In this document: positions 23,117 through 33,463 of the stretch, in pieces
How positions within the stretch are numbered: the stretch's first letter is position 1
How the letters are laid out: the number at the start of each line of letters is the position of its first letter
Source: Polytrichum commune
Lineage: Eukaryota; Streptophyta; Polytrichopsida; Polytrichales; Polytrichaceae
Length of the DNA stretch: 64,000 nucleotides
Assembly: GCA_950295325.1 (NCBI GenBank)
Contig: OX485805.1
Location: 41,810,758-41,874,757, forward strand
Reading direction: 5' to 3'
The notes under the pieces: generated by a model
Seen by the model: only the letters and a program-made list of their open reading frames with translations
Database searches by the model: none
What the model was told of the DNA's origin: nothing
Translations under genes and position numbers: made by a program

Positions 23117-24040
23117 GTAGCCCCACGCCTCTTGTGTTCCGAGAACAAATAAATAAAATCTAGGTCTTCTGGTATCCTAGATTCTACATAATTGGAATTC
23201 CATCAACACTACCCATCCCAAGCTGCAAATCTATGGAAACTCTTATATACTCGTATATATTGTTATTAAGTTCTTTCATCAAATTCGTTCACAGTACATT
23301 TTAAGTTGATCTTCCTTTGTGTCACAATGACCATATGGTGTTGTACATTGGTAAATGTTTAAGAGTCACTCTCTATTGTGGGCTCATATAACCTTACCTT
23401 GTGTGTGGGATAGATTGGGTCTAAATAGAAATTGTATTCCCAATTGTTTTCAAAATCTTCAAGTAGTAAACGAGGTGCTGAAAGTGCGTAAAAACATTTC
23501 AAGTCCATGTATTTAACATTTGGATGTCCATTTAAAATGATGTGCGCAGTTAAGGTCGAGGCATTCATAGTCGATCAATTCCATTCAACCGCTCACTAGG
23601 GTCATGTAATGCTCATATGGATGAGATCTATGTTTTAGGTGAATACAGTTAAGGTCTATGTGGTGGCAGCTTGTGATTGATTACCTTCATAAGAGTTTTG
23701 ACAATCGATGTAGCCAAGCATTAGCATTTAGATGAGCAGTTATGGATTGACCTATAGATTGATTGTGTGTTACCCTAAACTTTAACGATTCAAGATTTGT
23801 AGCAATTTCCATATTCATGAAAAACAAATTGCATTATCCTTAGAATGTGTTTCTCTTTGCAAGAAAAACAATCCCCCCCCCACCCCACTATTACTCCTTC
23901 TAAACAAATGAAAACTCTCTTGTTTTATCAGTTATAGATGCCTCAATTCCATTTGCAAGGTAGGAATCTACGGAAACTCTAGGTCTACATTGTTAGTTAC
24001 CTCCGCCATCTTTGTTTAAAGTATGTGGGTGTTATTTCGT
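23117..24040 (+). repeat. degenerate 0.4-kb tandem array, right part
   Basis: One full monomer resumes at about 23150-23560 with CATCAACACTACCCATCCC and GTGCTGAAAGTGCGTAA. A fragment appears at 23935-24030 after about 370 bp of unrelated AT-rich DNA. Confidence 0.65.
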
Positions 24041-24481
24041 TACTTTTCTCTACAAGATGTCTATGTTTGATTGGTCTGTGGTTAGATGAGGATCAAAGGA
24101 CAAACACCAAAGAGACATATGTTTAAACAAGATTGAACTACGTTTTCAAGTTCTATTAATTGCTACACACTCAACAGTGAATACAGCTAGGAGGATATGT
24201 GTATTCAATCAAAGAGTCAACAAACTTGTACTTTTGACAATCATAACTAAATCAAGGGAATGCTATCATGTGAGCAATGACTCGTGCGTGATGATTTGTG
24301 AACAACGAGGTAGGAAACATACATGAACGCCTAGTATCCTATAGATGTGGTGTTTTGGCATAGATAATGACATCTTTGTTTATGACAATATAAGTGGGGA
24401 GTTCAAAAAAAAATACATATAACCTAATGAAATGCCTTACTCTGATTTTCAAATCAACAACCACAAGCTTGGCATGAAGGT
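24041..24481. other. intergenic flank of the PIF/Harbinger element
   Basis: Contains the dispersed GGATCAAAGGACAAACACC motif near 24090. No gene. Confidence 0.4.
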
Positions 24482-24484
24482 TTA

Positions 24485-24517
24485 GGGCCGCTTTACACCT
24501 AGAGGCCGGGCCAATTT
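24485..24517 (+). repeat. left terminal inverted repeat of the PIF/Harbinger element
   Basis: 33 bp, identical to the reverse complement of 27843-27875. Confidence 0.95.
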
Positions 24518-24713
24518 CCCTTGAGGCCGATTGCACAAAATTTGAGCCTTTTTTGGGTTGGAGGCCGGCCTCTACTACACATTATAATAAGATTATAACG
24601 GGGGCCAATTTTCCCATATGTAAAGGCCCTCGGGCCAAGAAGCCAAGCCGATTCAATAAATTTAGGAAAATTTTAGCCCCTCTTTCTTTCTTTTCATTGT
24701 CAATTTGTACAAG

Positions 24714-26194
24714 ATGGATGAACGTAGACGGAAGATTTTAGTTGCTCTTGTGTTCTTCATGGCCGTGCGACATGTTATGGCGGTTGTTGCAATTTTGCAA
24801 AAATTGCTTTGCATGATCATTATGCTGCCATGACAATCGTTTTTGCTACAATGGTTGTGGAGAGTAGTACGTCTAAGAGGACACGGAGTATTTGGATGTA
24901 TGACCGGAGTACTATTTTTGCGGATAGATTGTTATTTGGATGTTACTCGGTTAAGTTATTCGAACAACATACAAGGTTACTTCCCGAAACTTTTGATTAT
25001 TTGTGCAGTGTCTTATCTCCATCATTAAGTCGTGAGGATACAAATTTCAGAGCATCCATTCCTCTAAGAAACCGGATTGCTCTTTCTTTGAATAGACTTA
25101 GTAGTGGTAATTCATTACGCGGTTGTGCTGAAACTTATGGAATTTATGAAAGTACTGCATCTATCATTGTAAGGCAGTTTTGTGCAGCAATTGAAAAACA
25201 TTTAAAATCACTAGTAATTGAGAAACAATCTAAAGCTACATTAAATAGAATTGCAGCCGAGTTTGAGGAGCTTAGGGGATTATCCTATGTAATTGGAGCG
25301 GTTGATGGTAGTCATATACATATCATTGCTCCTCTTATAGATCCTACTTCATATTATTGTAGAAAATGTTTCTATTCAGTTCTACTTCAAGGTGTAGTGG
25401 ATAGCAATTGTAGGTTTTGGAATTATGATTTTGGATGGGCTGGGCATTGCCATGATTGGACTTTGTTCCAAAATTCAGATATTGGGAAAAAAATGATGAA
25501 ATGTGAGCTATTACCTTACAAACTTATGGGTGATGCTGTTTATCCAATGAGACCATGGTTCTACTCTCCTTTCAAAGGTGAAAAAGATGGATTACCTAGC
25601 GCAAAGGCGCATTGGAATTTTATCCAATCATCAATAAGAATGGCAGTAGAAAGAACTTTTGGTATATTAAAAGGGAGGTAGAGGATACTATTGAAAAGAA
25701 TTGACATGCCTCTCCGACATGTACCTAATTTGGTTACTACTTGCATTTGTCTTCAGAACTTGTGTATAGTACACCGAGACAAATTTGATGATGAATGGGC
25801 AAAAGAAGCAGAAATAATCATGCATAGAGAGAGTACAAATCAACTTGGACAACTAAAAAATGTAGATATATTTATGGCAGCTACACAAGCTGCAAAAGAG
25901 ATGAGGAGGTACCTGAAAATGGACAAGATTGAAGCAGGAACCATGCAAATTGAAGATCTTGAGGAAACTGTGGTAAATGCATTTGAAGATTTAGGAGAAT
26001 ATGAAGATGAAGATGAAAGTGCGGATGTTGTCGAAACAAAAAAAGACAAAGAAACAAGGATTAAAAACTTGCTGGTGCAAGCAACACAAACACATGAATT
26101 ACTAGCTCAATCTTTTTGGGAAGCCCATTTGAGGATAAAGGAAAAAATTCTCTTCCCTCGTAACTATGATGCATCTAGTTTGGAAGAGGATTAG
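24714..26194 (+). pseudogene. PIF/Harbinger transposase (DDE_Tnp_4 / HARBI1-like), one stop and one frameshift
   Basis: Starts MDERRRKILVALVFFMAVRH at 24714. The frame then changes by one step somewhere between about 24780 and 24815, and the main frame runs from there through 25678. Seen catalytic blocks: IGAVDGSHIH (first Asp), FGWAGHCHDWTLFQNS (second Asp) and VERTFGILKGR (Glu). A TAG at 25679-25681 interrupts LKGR-RILLKRIDMPL; the family has Trp there, so this is one G-to-A change. Translation then continues in frame to a stop at 26192-26194 with an acidic tail (EDLGEYEDEDESAD). The enzyme would cut and rejoin the element's ends, helped by ORF1. Apart from these two lesions it is full length (about 490 codons). 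Confidence 0.92.
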
Positions 26195-26280
26195 TTCTAA
26201 AGTTTGTCTATAAGCCTATCCATCTGTCGGTCTACCCTTTCTAATAAAACATTGATTTTCTCAAAATTCTTCACCACAAC

Positions 26281-27455
26281 TTAACTGTTTTCGGCCATTT
26301 GTACAAAAACTCCATAGCATCGTTCTTGAAAATTCCTCTTGTCCACTTTGATTGTTGAATTTAGAGTCGCTGTCATAGATGGAATTGGAGTATCATTTGA
26401 ATGCAAATCATTCTCATTGCTTGTGGTGTTGTCTTCGACACTAACATAATCGCTAGCGGATGCTGTCACATGCTTCATTATAGTTCCAGTTTGATGCCAC
26501 CACTGATAAAAAGAATCATAGAACTTACAAACATGACGATTTGATCCTGAAATTTCATTTGCCAGCTTGTTTTTTTTGTACAACTTGTACAAGGTATTGA
26601 ATTTTTTTTTGCAACCCTCGAAAGTTCGGTTCAGTCCAGGAATTACTGCAAGCAGACGAGCATGTAATTTCAACCATGTATCCACCCCTGCACATAACAT
26701 GAGAGCGTCATAAGGACGATAAGTTACAGAAATGATTATAGTTTAATTACTACATATGAGACAAAATGGACACGGTGGAAAGGAATGTAGAGTTGGTACT
26801 CCGATGGATACCTTTTTTCGCGTGTGAGAGGTGGAGGGATCAAACCTTAGCACCCACAACTTGCTCTCCCAAGGCTTGACCCAAGCATTGGGGGGGAAAG
26901 AGGGGGCTCGGGGGCGAAGGCCAAGGCCTTTAAAAAGGCCAAATTGGCCAAATCTGAAATCAAAATTTTTTTTTCAAAAATTTTAGGGTTGCAAAAATCT
27001 TACCTTGTTTTCTTTGCGTTCTTCAAAAATTTAGGTTCCATCTCACTGCGCATTGCAATCATTGTCTCCACATCGCGATCCCTCCAGTTCTTTGATCCGA
27101 GTTCTTCATCTTCTTCCACCTCCTTCACGTTCTTTTTCCGAGGTTTTTTTGAAGTTGCGATTCTTTTTTTCTTCGGTGCTAAAGGAGCTAAAATCTGGAC
27201 ATCCTCATCCCCAATTTCTTCCATAGCCTTTCTCTTCAAATTACTTGCACACATGTCTATAATCAACGGAGGCGGAGGAGGAATATGATTTCTACAAAGT
27301 GGTTGAAAAAATTCGAGAACCCCTACACTACCTCCATGTTCTTGTAGAGGAGCTTAATAGGGTTGGAAAGCATGAGCTTCAGCACTTTGATACCTTTGCA
27401 TCGCCTCATACACTTCACTAGAATTCCATCCACTCCTCTCTAAAGACCCCTCCAT
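26281..27455 (-). pseudogene. PIF/Harbinger ORF1, Myb/SANT-like DNA-binding protein, two exons, damaged
   Basis: Exon 1 starts at 27455 (MEGSLERSGWNSSEVYEAMQ) and runs to a GTAAGA donor at about 27003/27002. It contains a TAA at 27354-27356 where Gln is likely, a proline run, and the start of the trihelix, NWRDRDVETMIAMRSEMEPK. Exon 2 follows a TGTGCAG acceptor near 26688 and carries TWLKLHARLLAVIPGLNRTF, CKKKFNTLYKLYKKNKLANE and CKFYDSFYQWWHQ. With the canonical splice sites exon 2 is one base out of frame at a GGGG run. Proteins of this type bind the element's ends and recruit the transposase. Downstream ends FVQMAENS at 26284. Confidence 0.85.
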
Positions 27456-27842
27456 GCAAACCCTAGAAACGGTAGCAACAATCTTGCAAGCGCAAAAAAA
27501 AATCAGCAAGAAAAACTCTAAGGAAAAGAGAGAGAGAGAGAGAAGAGAAGATGAAGTCACAATGAACCATAAGAGCCGTTCAGATTTCCACATAATCCAA
27601 CGGTGTTGTTTTGCTGAAAAAAAATATTTTTTATTAAAATATGACATTGGCCCCTAGGCCATGAATTGGCCTTCCATTTTCGGTGCACCCATTTGAGTGA
27701 GCTCGGGCCGTGTCAGACCATCCATTTTTTGATTAAAAAATTCATACCACCAAATCGGCCCAGCCTCTAGGTGTAAAGGGGTTCGGGCCGATTTCAGCCT
27801 TTTGACCAATCACAAGCGAGGATTTCAAGCCTCTTACACAAC

Positions 27843-27875
27843 AAATTGGCCCGGCCTCTAGGTGTAAAGCGGCCC
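27843..27875 (-). repeat. right terminal inverted repeat of the PIF/Harbinger element
   Basis: 33 bp, perfect inverse of 24485-24517; the next three bases are the TTA target duplication. Confidence 0.95.
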
Positions 27876-27878
27876 TTA

Positions 27879-29229
27879 GATAAAATATGGTATTGTTGTT
27901 AGATACAACATTCTTTATCCCAAAAGAACATGCAAGCACATTCATAGTATTGAGCATGTTGTAAACTATATTTCTAGAATTCATATAGGTTTGAGAATCA
28001 AATTGATGGAGGCATTGTGGAAGAATGTAACTTAAGTTTTTTGAGCATAGATGGAAGTATAAGAAGAAATTGCTCACACATATCAATGTCCACGAATTGT
28101 GGTAATCTTAAAGGAAGCCAAAAATCCACATATCATCACATAAATCCAAGTAATGAGCACATTCAATGTAGACTATGTAAAACCATGCACTATCCATAAT
28201 TGTAACCTCTATCCTCTTCCATTCCCTCTACCAGCTCACTCTCACTAACATGTTCAATACATTGGACGTGTGCCTTGACATCTACAAATGGCAAGATGCG
28301 ACGATCATAACCCAATGATCTATTGCAATGTGGCGGTGTTGAGGTTGCACCCACAAACCTTGGCACTGCCTCTACATATAGTGGGAAAATCATCCAAGTG
28401 GGGGAGGATATCACATTTTCATTTTTGTGGAAATAAAAAATCAAAATTCAATACTCATGGTTGGAGAATAACATGTCGAATGACTTTAAAATCGAACATA
28501 CATGGAACAAATGGCAAACTTATGTGCTCCATTAGGATTTCTAGGAACTTTCTGAAGAAATTCATCATCTTTCTCTCATTTGCCTCCCCATGGCACATTT
28601 AGTGTCGTGAGTTGCATATATGCAGTATAGTAATTGAAAAAGATCGGTAGCTCTACTAGAACTTTTGTTGCTACCCTTATTAGCTAACCCATCCAGTCCA
28701 TATTCTCATGGCACTTAGACCTTGTTACTACTATGTTAATAGTGATATCCTTGAATGAAGCATCACTACTGCCCACCCCTTGATATTGGGTGAGAGTCAT
28801 AGGTATACTACCAAAATACTACCTCGTATTTTGCCCTACTTATAATCATATGTATGTACTAGTTATCTAATATAAATTATGATTTATTCCCTAGCATAGT
28901 GGTAGCTTTATAACCCTCCTACCTATAATTATAAACTTCCGCCTTATTGATATACAACACTTACTTCCAACTTCCTAACTTAGTCTACTAAGACCAAGAT
29001 TCTGCACTATTCTGTAGAGGGTATCCATAGCCGATAGTCATATTGAGGTGTTGACCAACTTAGTCCTCCTAACTCTAACACTAACACGGTCTACCACAAG
29101 CACGGTCAAATACACAACTTCATTACCATGTACAAGTTTTAGTGAAAGTGATTCAAATCTATATACAAACTTTGAGTTTTGTAAAAAGAAAAATCATAGA
29201 CATTTGCAAAAAAACATTGATCTTCAAAG
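27879..29229. other. intergenic, nothing recognised
   Basis: No frame with a recognisable domain and no terminal repeats were found in this AT-rich stretch. Confidence 0.35.
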
Positions 29230-29640
29230 CCAAGAAATTTATGCTGACAAAAAAGATTTCAAGAAAAGTCTACATATTTTAGGAGACGGTGCAAGTAGTG
29301 TGCAAGTAGATATATTGAACGTGCAATGGACTATAATTTGTTAAAAGCATGATAGATTTACATTAAATTGATGATTTTCTAGAAATGTTCATAATATTGC
29401 CCTCAAATTTATAATGAATTCAAGGAATATGACCAAAAGAATCCAACTTTAAAATATTTAAGGTCATGAAATCTACGTTCAAAACCAAAATTAGCCATTA
29501 CCTTTTGAGCAGTTTTTTTAATGATACTTTTGGAAGATCTCCTCTTGATATTCTATATTTGATAACCTAACACAACGGTAAAGGGCACCATGAAAAAAAT
29601 TCCAAAGTAAACAACACTTTGCTAGTATTTCTAGATCAAG
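29230..29640 (-). repeat. inverted copy of the repeat at 1740-2130
   Basis: AAGGTCATGAAATCTACGTT, TTGAGCAGTTTTTTTAATGA and AACAACACTTTGCTA are the reverse complements of segments at 1745-1910. Confidence 0.6.
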
Positions 29641-30528
29641 GTGGCTCTTATTTTCAATTTAGTTTTTGCTTATCCTTCGCTTGTAGATGTGTTGATGGAA
29701 CACTAGTGTCATTGTGTGAATCTAATTAGTAGAAGTTGGAGAACATGAGAATTGAACCAAATAACAACCACGTACGTTATGGTATGTTTCAGGTCAATCT
29801 TTCATATTGTTATAAAATTGTACATGGTGTTGTCTTTTTTTAATTGCCATCCCGCAAAGTCGAAAGCCCCATATTGGTAAAATCTCTTAGGTAAAATGTA
29901 AAGCTCAAAGACAATGTTTAAAATTTGAAGAGAGTGAGGAGTGAACGAGGACCAAGTTTACTTGTTGTTTAGAGTTTCTTTTCGATGAACATTTTTTGTA
30001 AAATTTGTAAAGTAAATGTACCAAACAATATTTTATACATAAGTGCATGTTAATTGTTGGTGGGTCACATCAATTTGCCATGAGAGAGACAACGCTGACC
30101 TTTGGTGTTGGCGTGAATGAGGAACATTTCACCTTTATTATAGCCATGAGCTCATAGAACGAGTTTATTAAGCAAGGCTATGGGACCAATGCTACTGGCA
30201 TAGGTGGTCCCTATAATTATAAACGACCAGGACATTGTAGGCCCTTTTAGGGGATAAATGAGTTTTGTTCGGCATATTGCCAATGCACATGTTCATAATG
30301 GACCTAGAATAATTTTCAATCTTCAATCTATGCCTAAAGTGTTGAATGTACATATAAAATCTTCAAACTCTCATGTTCAAATGTCTGATTATTCCACACA
30401 AGGTGCATATTAAATCATCGAGGTGACAAGAAATTGAAAAATGGGAAAAACATGCCCAATCATACTTGGACATACACTACCGACATGCTTAATGGGTCAC
30501 TAATTTACAGCGTCTCAATGGACCTATT
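29641..30528. other. intergenic with a short shared repeat
   Basis: 29725-29790 matches 11985-12045. The last eight bases, GACCTATT (30521-30528), are the left target duplication of the next element. No gene. Confidence 0.4.
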
Positions 30529-31477
30529 CAGTGTTCAAGATTGAAGCCCTCATATGAGTTTCATTTTGAAGGGCTCTAAAATTTGAGCCCTTCGGTTGAA
30601 GGGCTAGTTCAAATTCAAGACGTCAATTCAGTAATATAGAAATAAAATATAAAAAAACTCATATTAAACTTATGCATGATTTATATGGTGCATGCTTCCA
30701 ATACAATGTGAAGAATTAAGAATCAACCATCTAACTCCACCATCTAACTCTACAAACCTTTAAATTTGTAGACCCAAATCAACACTGATTTCACATTGAT
30801 TGAATCACATCACACTACAACATTGACTCAATGCTTACCAAAGAAAGGGTTGGATTCCAATCTTTTGCAAGACCTAAAAAGTTGAATTCCAAGTCAAATC
30901 GATGTTGAATGAATCATTTGCTAGGTGTTGAGGTTGTCACTGTAGCGACCTCCACGACTGTGCTTCCTTCCCCTAATGCACTCGCAGCTGCAATTGCACT
31001 AATTGATGATCCTTTCAGAACCCCACCATCATGCTCCACCACTACCAGTGTGCTGGCCTTCACCCCACAAAAAACATTCATTCGTGATTAGCCTGTGAAT
31101 TACATCACAAACCTTTAAATTTGTAGACCCAAATCAGCACTGATTTCACATTGATTGAATCACATCACACTACAACACTGACTCAATGCTTACCAAAGAA
31201 AGGGTTGGATTCCAATCTTTTGCAAGACCTAAAAAATTGAATTCCAAGTCAGATCGATGTTGAATGAATCATTTGCTAGGTGTTGAGGTTGTCACTGTAG
31301 CGACCTCCTCGTCACTATAGCGCTACAGTGTTGACGGGTGTAAAAATTTTGAGGACGTCAAGTGAAGTTTTCATTTTGAGTTTGGGGTTGCATTTTGAAG
31401 GGTTGTTTTGAGAGAGGTATATTTTGAAGGGCCAAATCGCGTTTGAAGGGCATTGAAGACTTCAATCTTGAACACTG
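30529..31477. mobile_element. non-autonomous hAT element with 8-bp target duplication
   Basis: The ends CAGTGTTCAAGATTGAAG and CTTCAATCTTGAACACTG are perfect 18-bp inverted repeats. Direct repeats GACCTATT lie at 30521-30528 and 31478-31485. CAGTG termini with an 8-bp duplication are the hAT signature. The 949-bp interior holds no transposase; instead it has two 202-bp direct repeats (30752-30953 and 31107-31308) around a GC-richer spacer, and several GAAGGGCYNNA-like motifs near both ends. Confidence 0.93.
30752..31308 (+). repeat. 202-bp direct duplication inside the hAT element
   Basis: Units 30752-30953 and 31107-31308 are the same length and nearly identical, beginning ACAAACCTTTAAATTTGTAG and ending GTAGCGACCTCC. 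The 153-bp spacer (30954-31106) is richer in C and lies in a 60-codon open frame (30909-31091) with no known domain. Confidence 0.9.
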
Positions 31478-31619
31478 GACCTATTGTTTGATCGCCATAA
31501 TAAACTACACAAGCACTAAATGTGAGAGTTGAGCACATTTTGTTCTTTGAAATTCTCCATGTGAAACTCATAGTTGACCTATACTTACATTGTAAACTAT
31601 GTAACATCAACCTCCTAAA

Positions 31620-31990
31620 TTCACTCCTCCTCTTATAAACTGATATTTAAGTAAAATTGGACCGAGTTCAAGTTCAAAAGTATAACATGTTAAATCTTGT
31701 CACAAGATCCTACAATATGATTGTTTGGTAAGATCTTCCAATAGAACATGAAGAGTTTCTTATGATAATATTATAGCAACATTTGTATATTTGCAATTCA
31801 ACATCTATTTATATATATTTAACATTGAAATATAGACTCTTGAATGTTTCATCATATTTGATACATAAAATTCAAGTAATCGCAAAGGATTCACATATGT
31901 CATAAAATATAGGTGTATTAAAAGTGTATTGATGGATCTGCCCATATAATTGAAGCAACCGAAAAATCCAAATTTTGAAAATATGTTCAG
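31620..31990 (-). repeat. interspersed repeat A, copy 3 (reverse)
   Basis: Reverse complement matches 2320-2720, including TTCTATTGGAAGATCTTAC and GTTGCTTCAATTATATGGGC. Confidence 0.65.
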
Positions 31991-32019
31991 ATTTACTTAA
32001 ACATGTCGTTGTATCCTAA

Positions 32020-32390
32020 AACCCAACGGAACGAATGTTCTCAATTTAAACCTCACTCCTTATGGTCACATTTCCCTCCCATATACTGTATCATGGGTTT
32101 TGACATATAAATAAACCACCAAAGAATTCAAACCACACACTCACATGCATCACGTTGTCATCAGTGTAATTATGGTCATCATTGCAACGTTGACTTTGTG
32201 TTATTCCATAGTGTCACATGCTACGCTTCTCTTTTATCATGCATCCATGCTAACACTACATAACTCCTCGATACCACGTGCACTTTGGTTGCCACGAGTG
32301 CGATATTACAAAGTTTGGAGTGTATTACTTTTCTCATATATGTATATTTCAAACTTGGACATGTACCATCCAGGTCCACATTAGGGTTGT
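32020..32390 (+). repeat. interspersed repeat F, copy 1, with a small hydrophobic open frame
   Basis: Direct copy at about 46430-46900. Both begin near a GGTTTTGACAT-containing segment and contain ATGCATCACGTTGTCAT followed by an open frame starting MHHVVISVI. The frames diverge after about 22 codons, so coding is doubtful. Confidence 0.6.
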
Positions 32391-32518
32391 CTATGTTAGT
32401 GCCACGGTCTAATGACAAAAATATGCTCGATGGTTGTTATGTTGGTTATATGTACTTACCTTAATATAAAGATGAGATGGATCATGAAAAGGATCATGTG
32501 ACCTATAAGTAAACTACA

Positions 32519-32750
32519 TAGATGTGTGTAATGAAGTTACCTTTGCGAATAGGTTGCCCTCTTTACCCATGAAAATCACCGTGGGTCCAAAACTTATATT
32601 ACAAAAACTTATAACATTGCTTATTCATCCTCAAAGTAACCACAATACAAAGAACTTTTATATGTTAACACAATGGTAATAAATACTCAAAATAGTGTGG
32701 AATTTGACAAATTAGCGGGGGGGGGGGCAACTTGATTGCATATATTAGTG
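32519..32750 (-). mobile_element. MITE family C, copy 3
   Basis: Same terminal motifs as 11046-11272 in the opposite orientation. A run of G (about 32717-32727) interrupts one end. Confidence 0.55.
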
Positions 32751-32822
32751 TAGTGAAAGTATCACCACATATCAATGGTCGCAAAAATATGTTGAATCCA
32801 CTTTCATGAGGCAAGCCTACTA

Positions 32823-33463
32823 TCGTAGACATGCTACTAACCGTGCAGCACCACTTACCGTGCATGTCACGATACTCCACCATGCCACTTACCGTGTACT
32901 TATAATCTCGGCCGTCAAATTATATCACATGCAATCTCAACCGTCCGATGTCTCTCAAACTCAATCATGACCGCGCCAATGAAATAAAACATCACTGTCA
33001 ACTCACACTCATCATGGAGTTTCCTTCGGTCGAATCACATAGCAAGGTGTAGATGTAGCAATTTGATGAAGATGAAAAGAGTAGACCTTGCCATGGCCAA
33101 AAAAGAAGCAAAAATTTCAACAACAACTTGAGAAGAAAATGGCTACACAAGTCAAAAGGACAATATCAAAACCTCATCAATTTCCTATGCCTACAAAGAA
33201 GAGGGCAACATTTGTAGCTCCTTTAGTGAAACCTAACATGCACGGTTAGTGAATGGCACATTGATCACACATTGATGCATATAGTTGTGAACTTGATTGT
33301 AGAAAGGTTACAACTTTTCAAATACAATTGTCATTTCATTTTACCACAATACTCTCATCTCATTTACTAATTACAAATTTTAAAAAAAAATTTAAAAGGT
33401 TTAACCCACCTTGTGGAAAACCATTTGAAACCCAAATATGCACGGTTAGTAGCATGTCTACGA
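32823..33463. mobile_element. inverted-repeat element with TA flanks
   Basis: The ends TCGTAGACATGCTACTAACC (plus GTGCA) at 32823-32847 and their exact reverse complement at 33439-33463 form a 25-bp perfect inverted repeat. TA flanks both sides (32821-32822 and 33464-33465). A second pair, CACTTACCGTGCATG near 32852 and CATGCACGGTTAGTG near 33238, lies inside. The TA duplication suggests Tc1/mariner-type mobilisation, but TA alone is weak evidence. No transposase is visible in the 641 bp. Confidence 0.72.

Larger units (their letters stand above)
24485..27875 (+). mobile_element. complete PIF/Harbinger (Pong-like) element, 3391 bp
   Basis: The termini at 24485-24517 and 27843-27875 are perfect 33-bp inverted repeats starting GGGCCGCTTTACACCTAGAG. 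They are flanked by TTA at 24482-24484 and TTA at 27876-27878. Inside are the two genes expected for this superfamily, arranged tail to tail: a DDE transposase on the plus strand and a Myb/SANT-like ORF1 on the minus strand. Perfect terminal repeats and an exact duplication indicate a fairly recent insertion, although both genes now carry disabling changes. Confidence 0.96.

Noticed and set aside
26811-26890. B-box-like GGTTTGATCCC on the minus strand within the PIF element
   Set aside because: No matching A box or cloverleaf; not called as tRNA or SINE.
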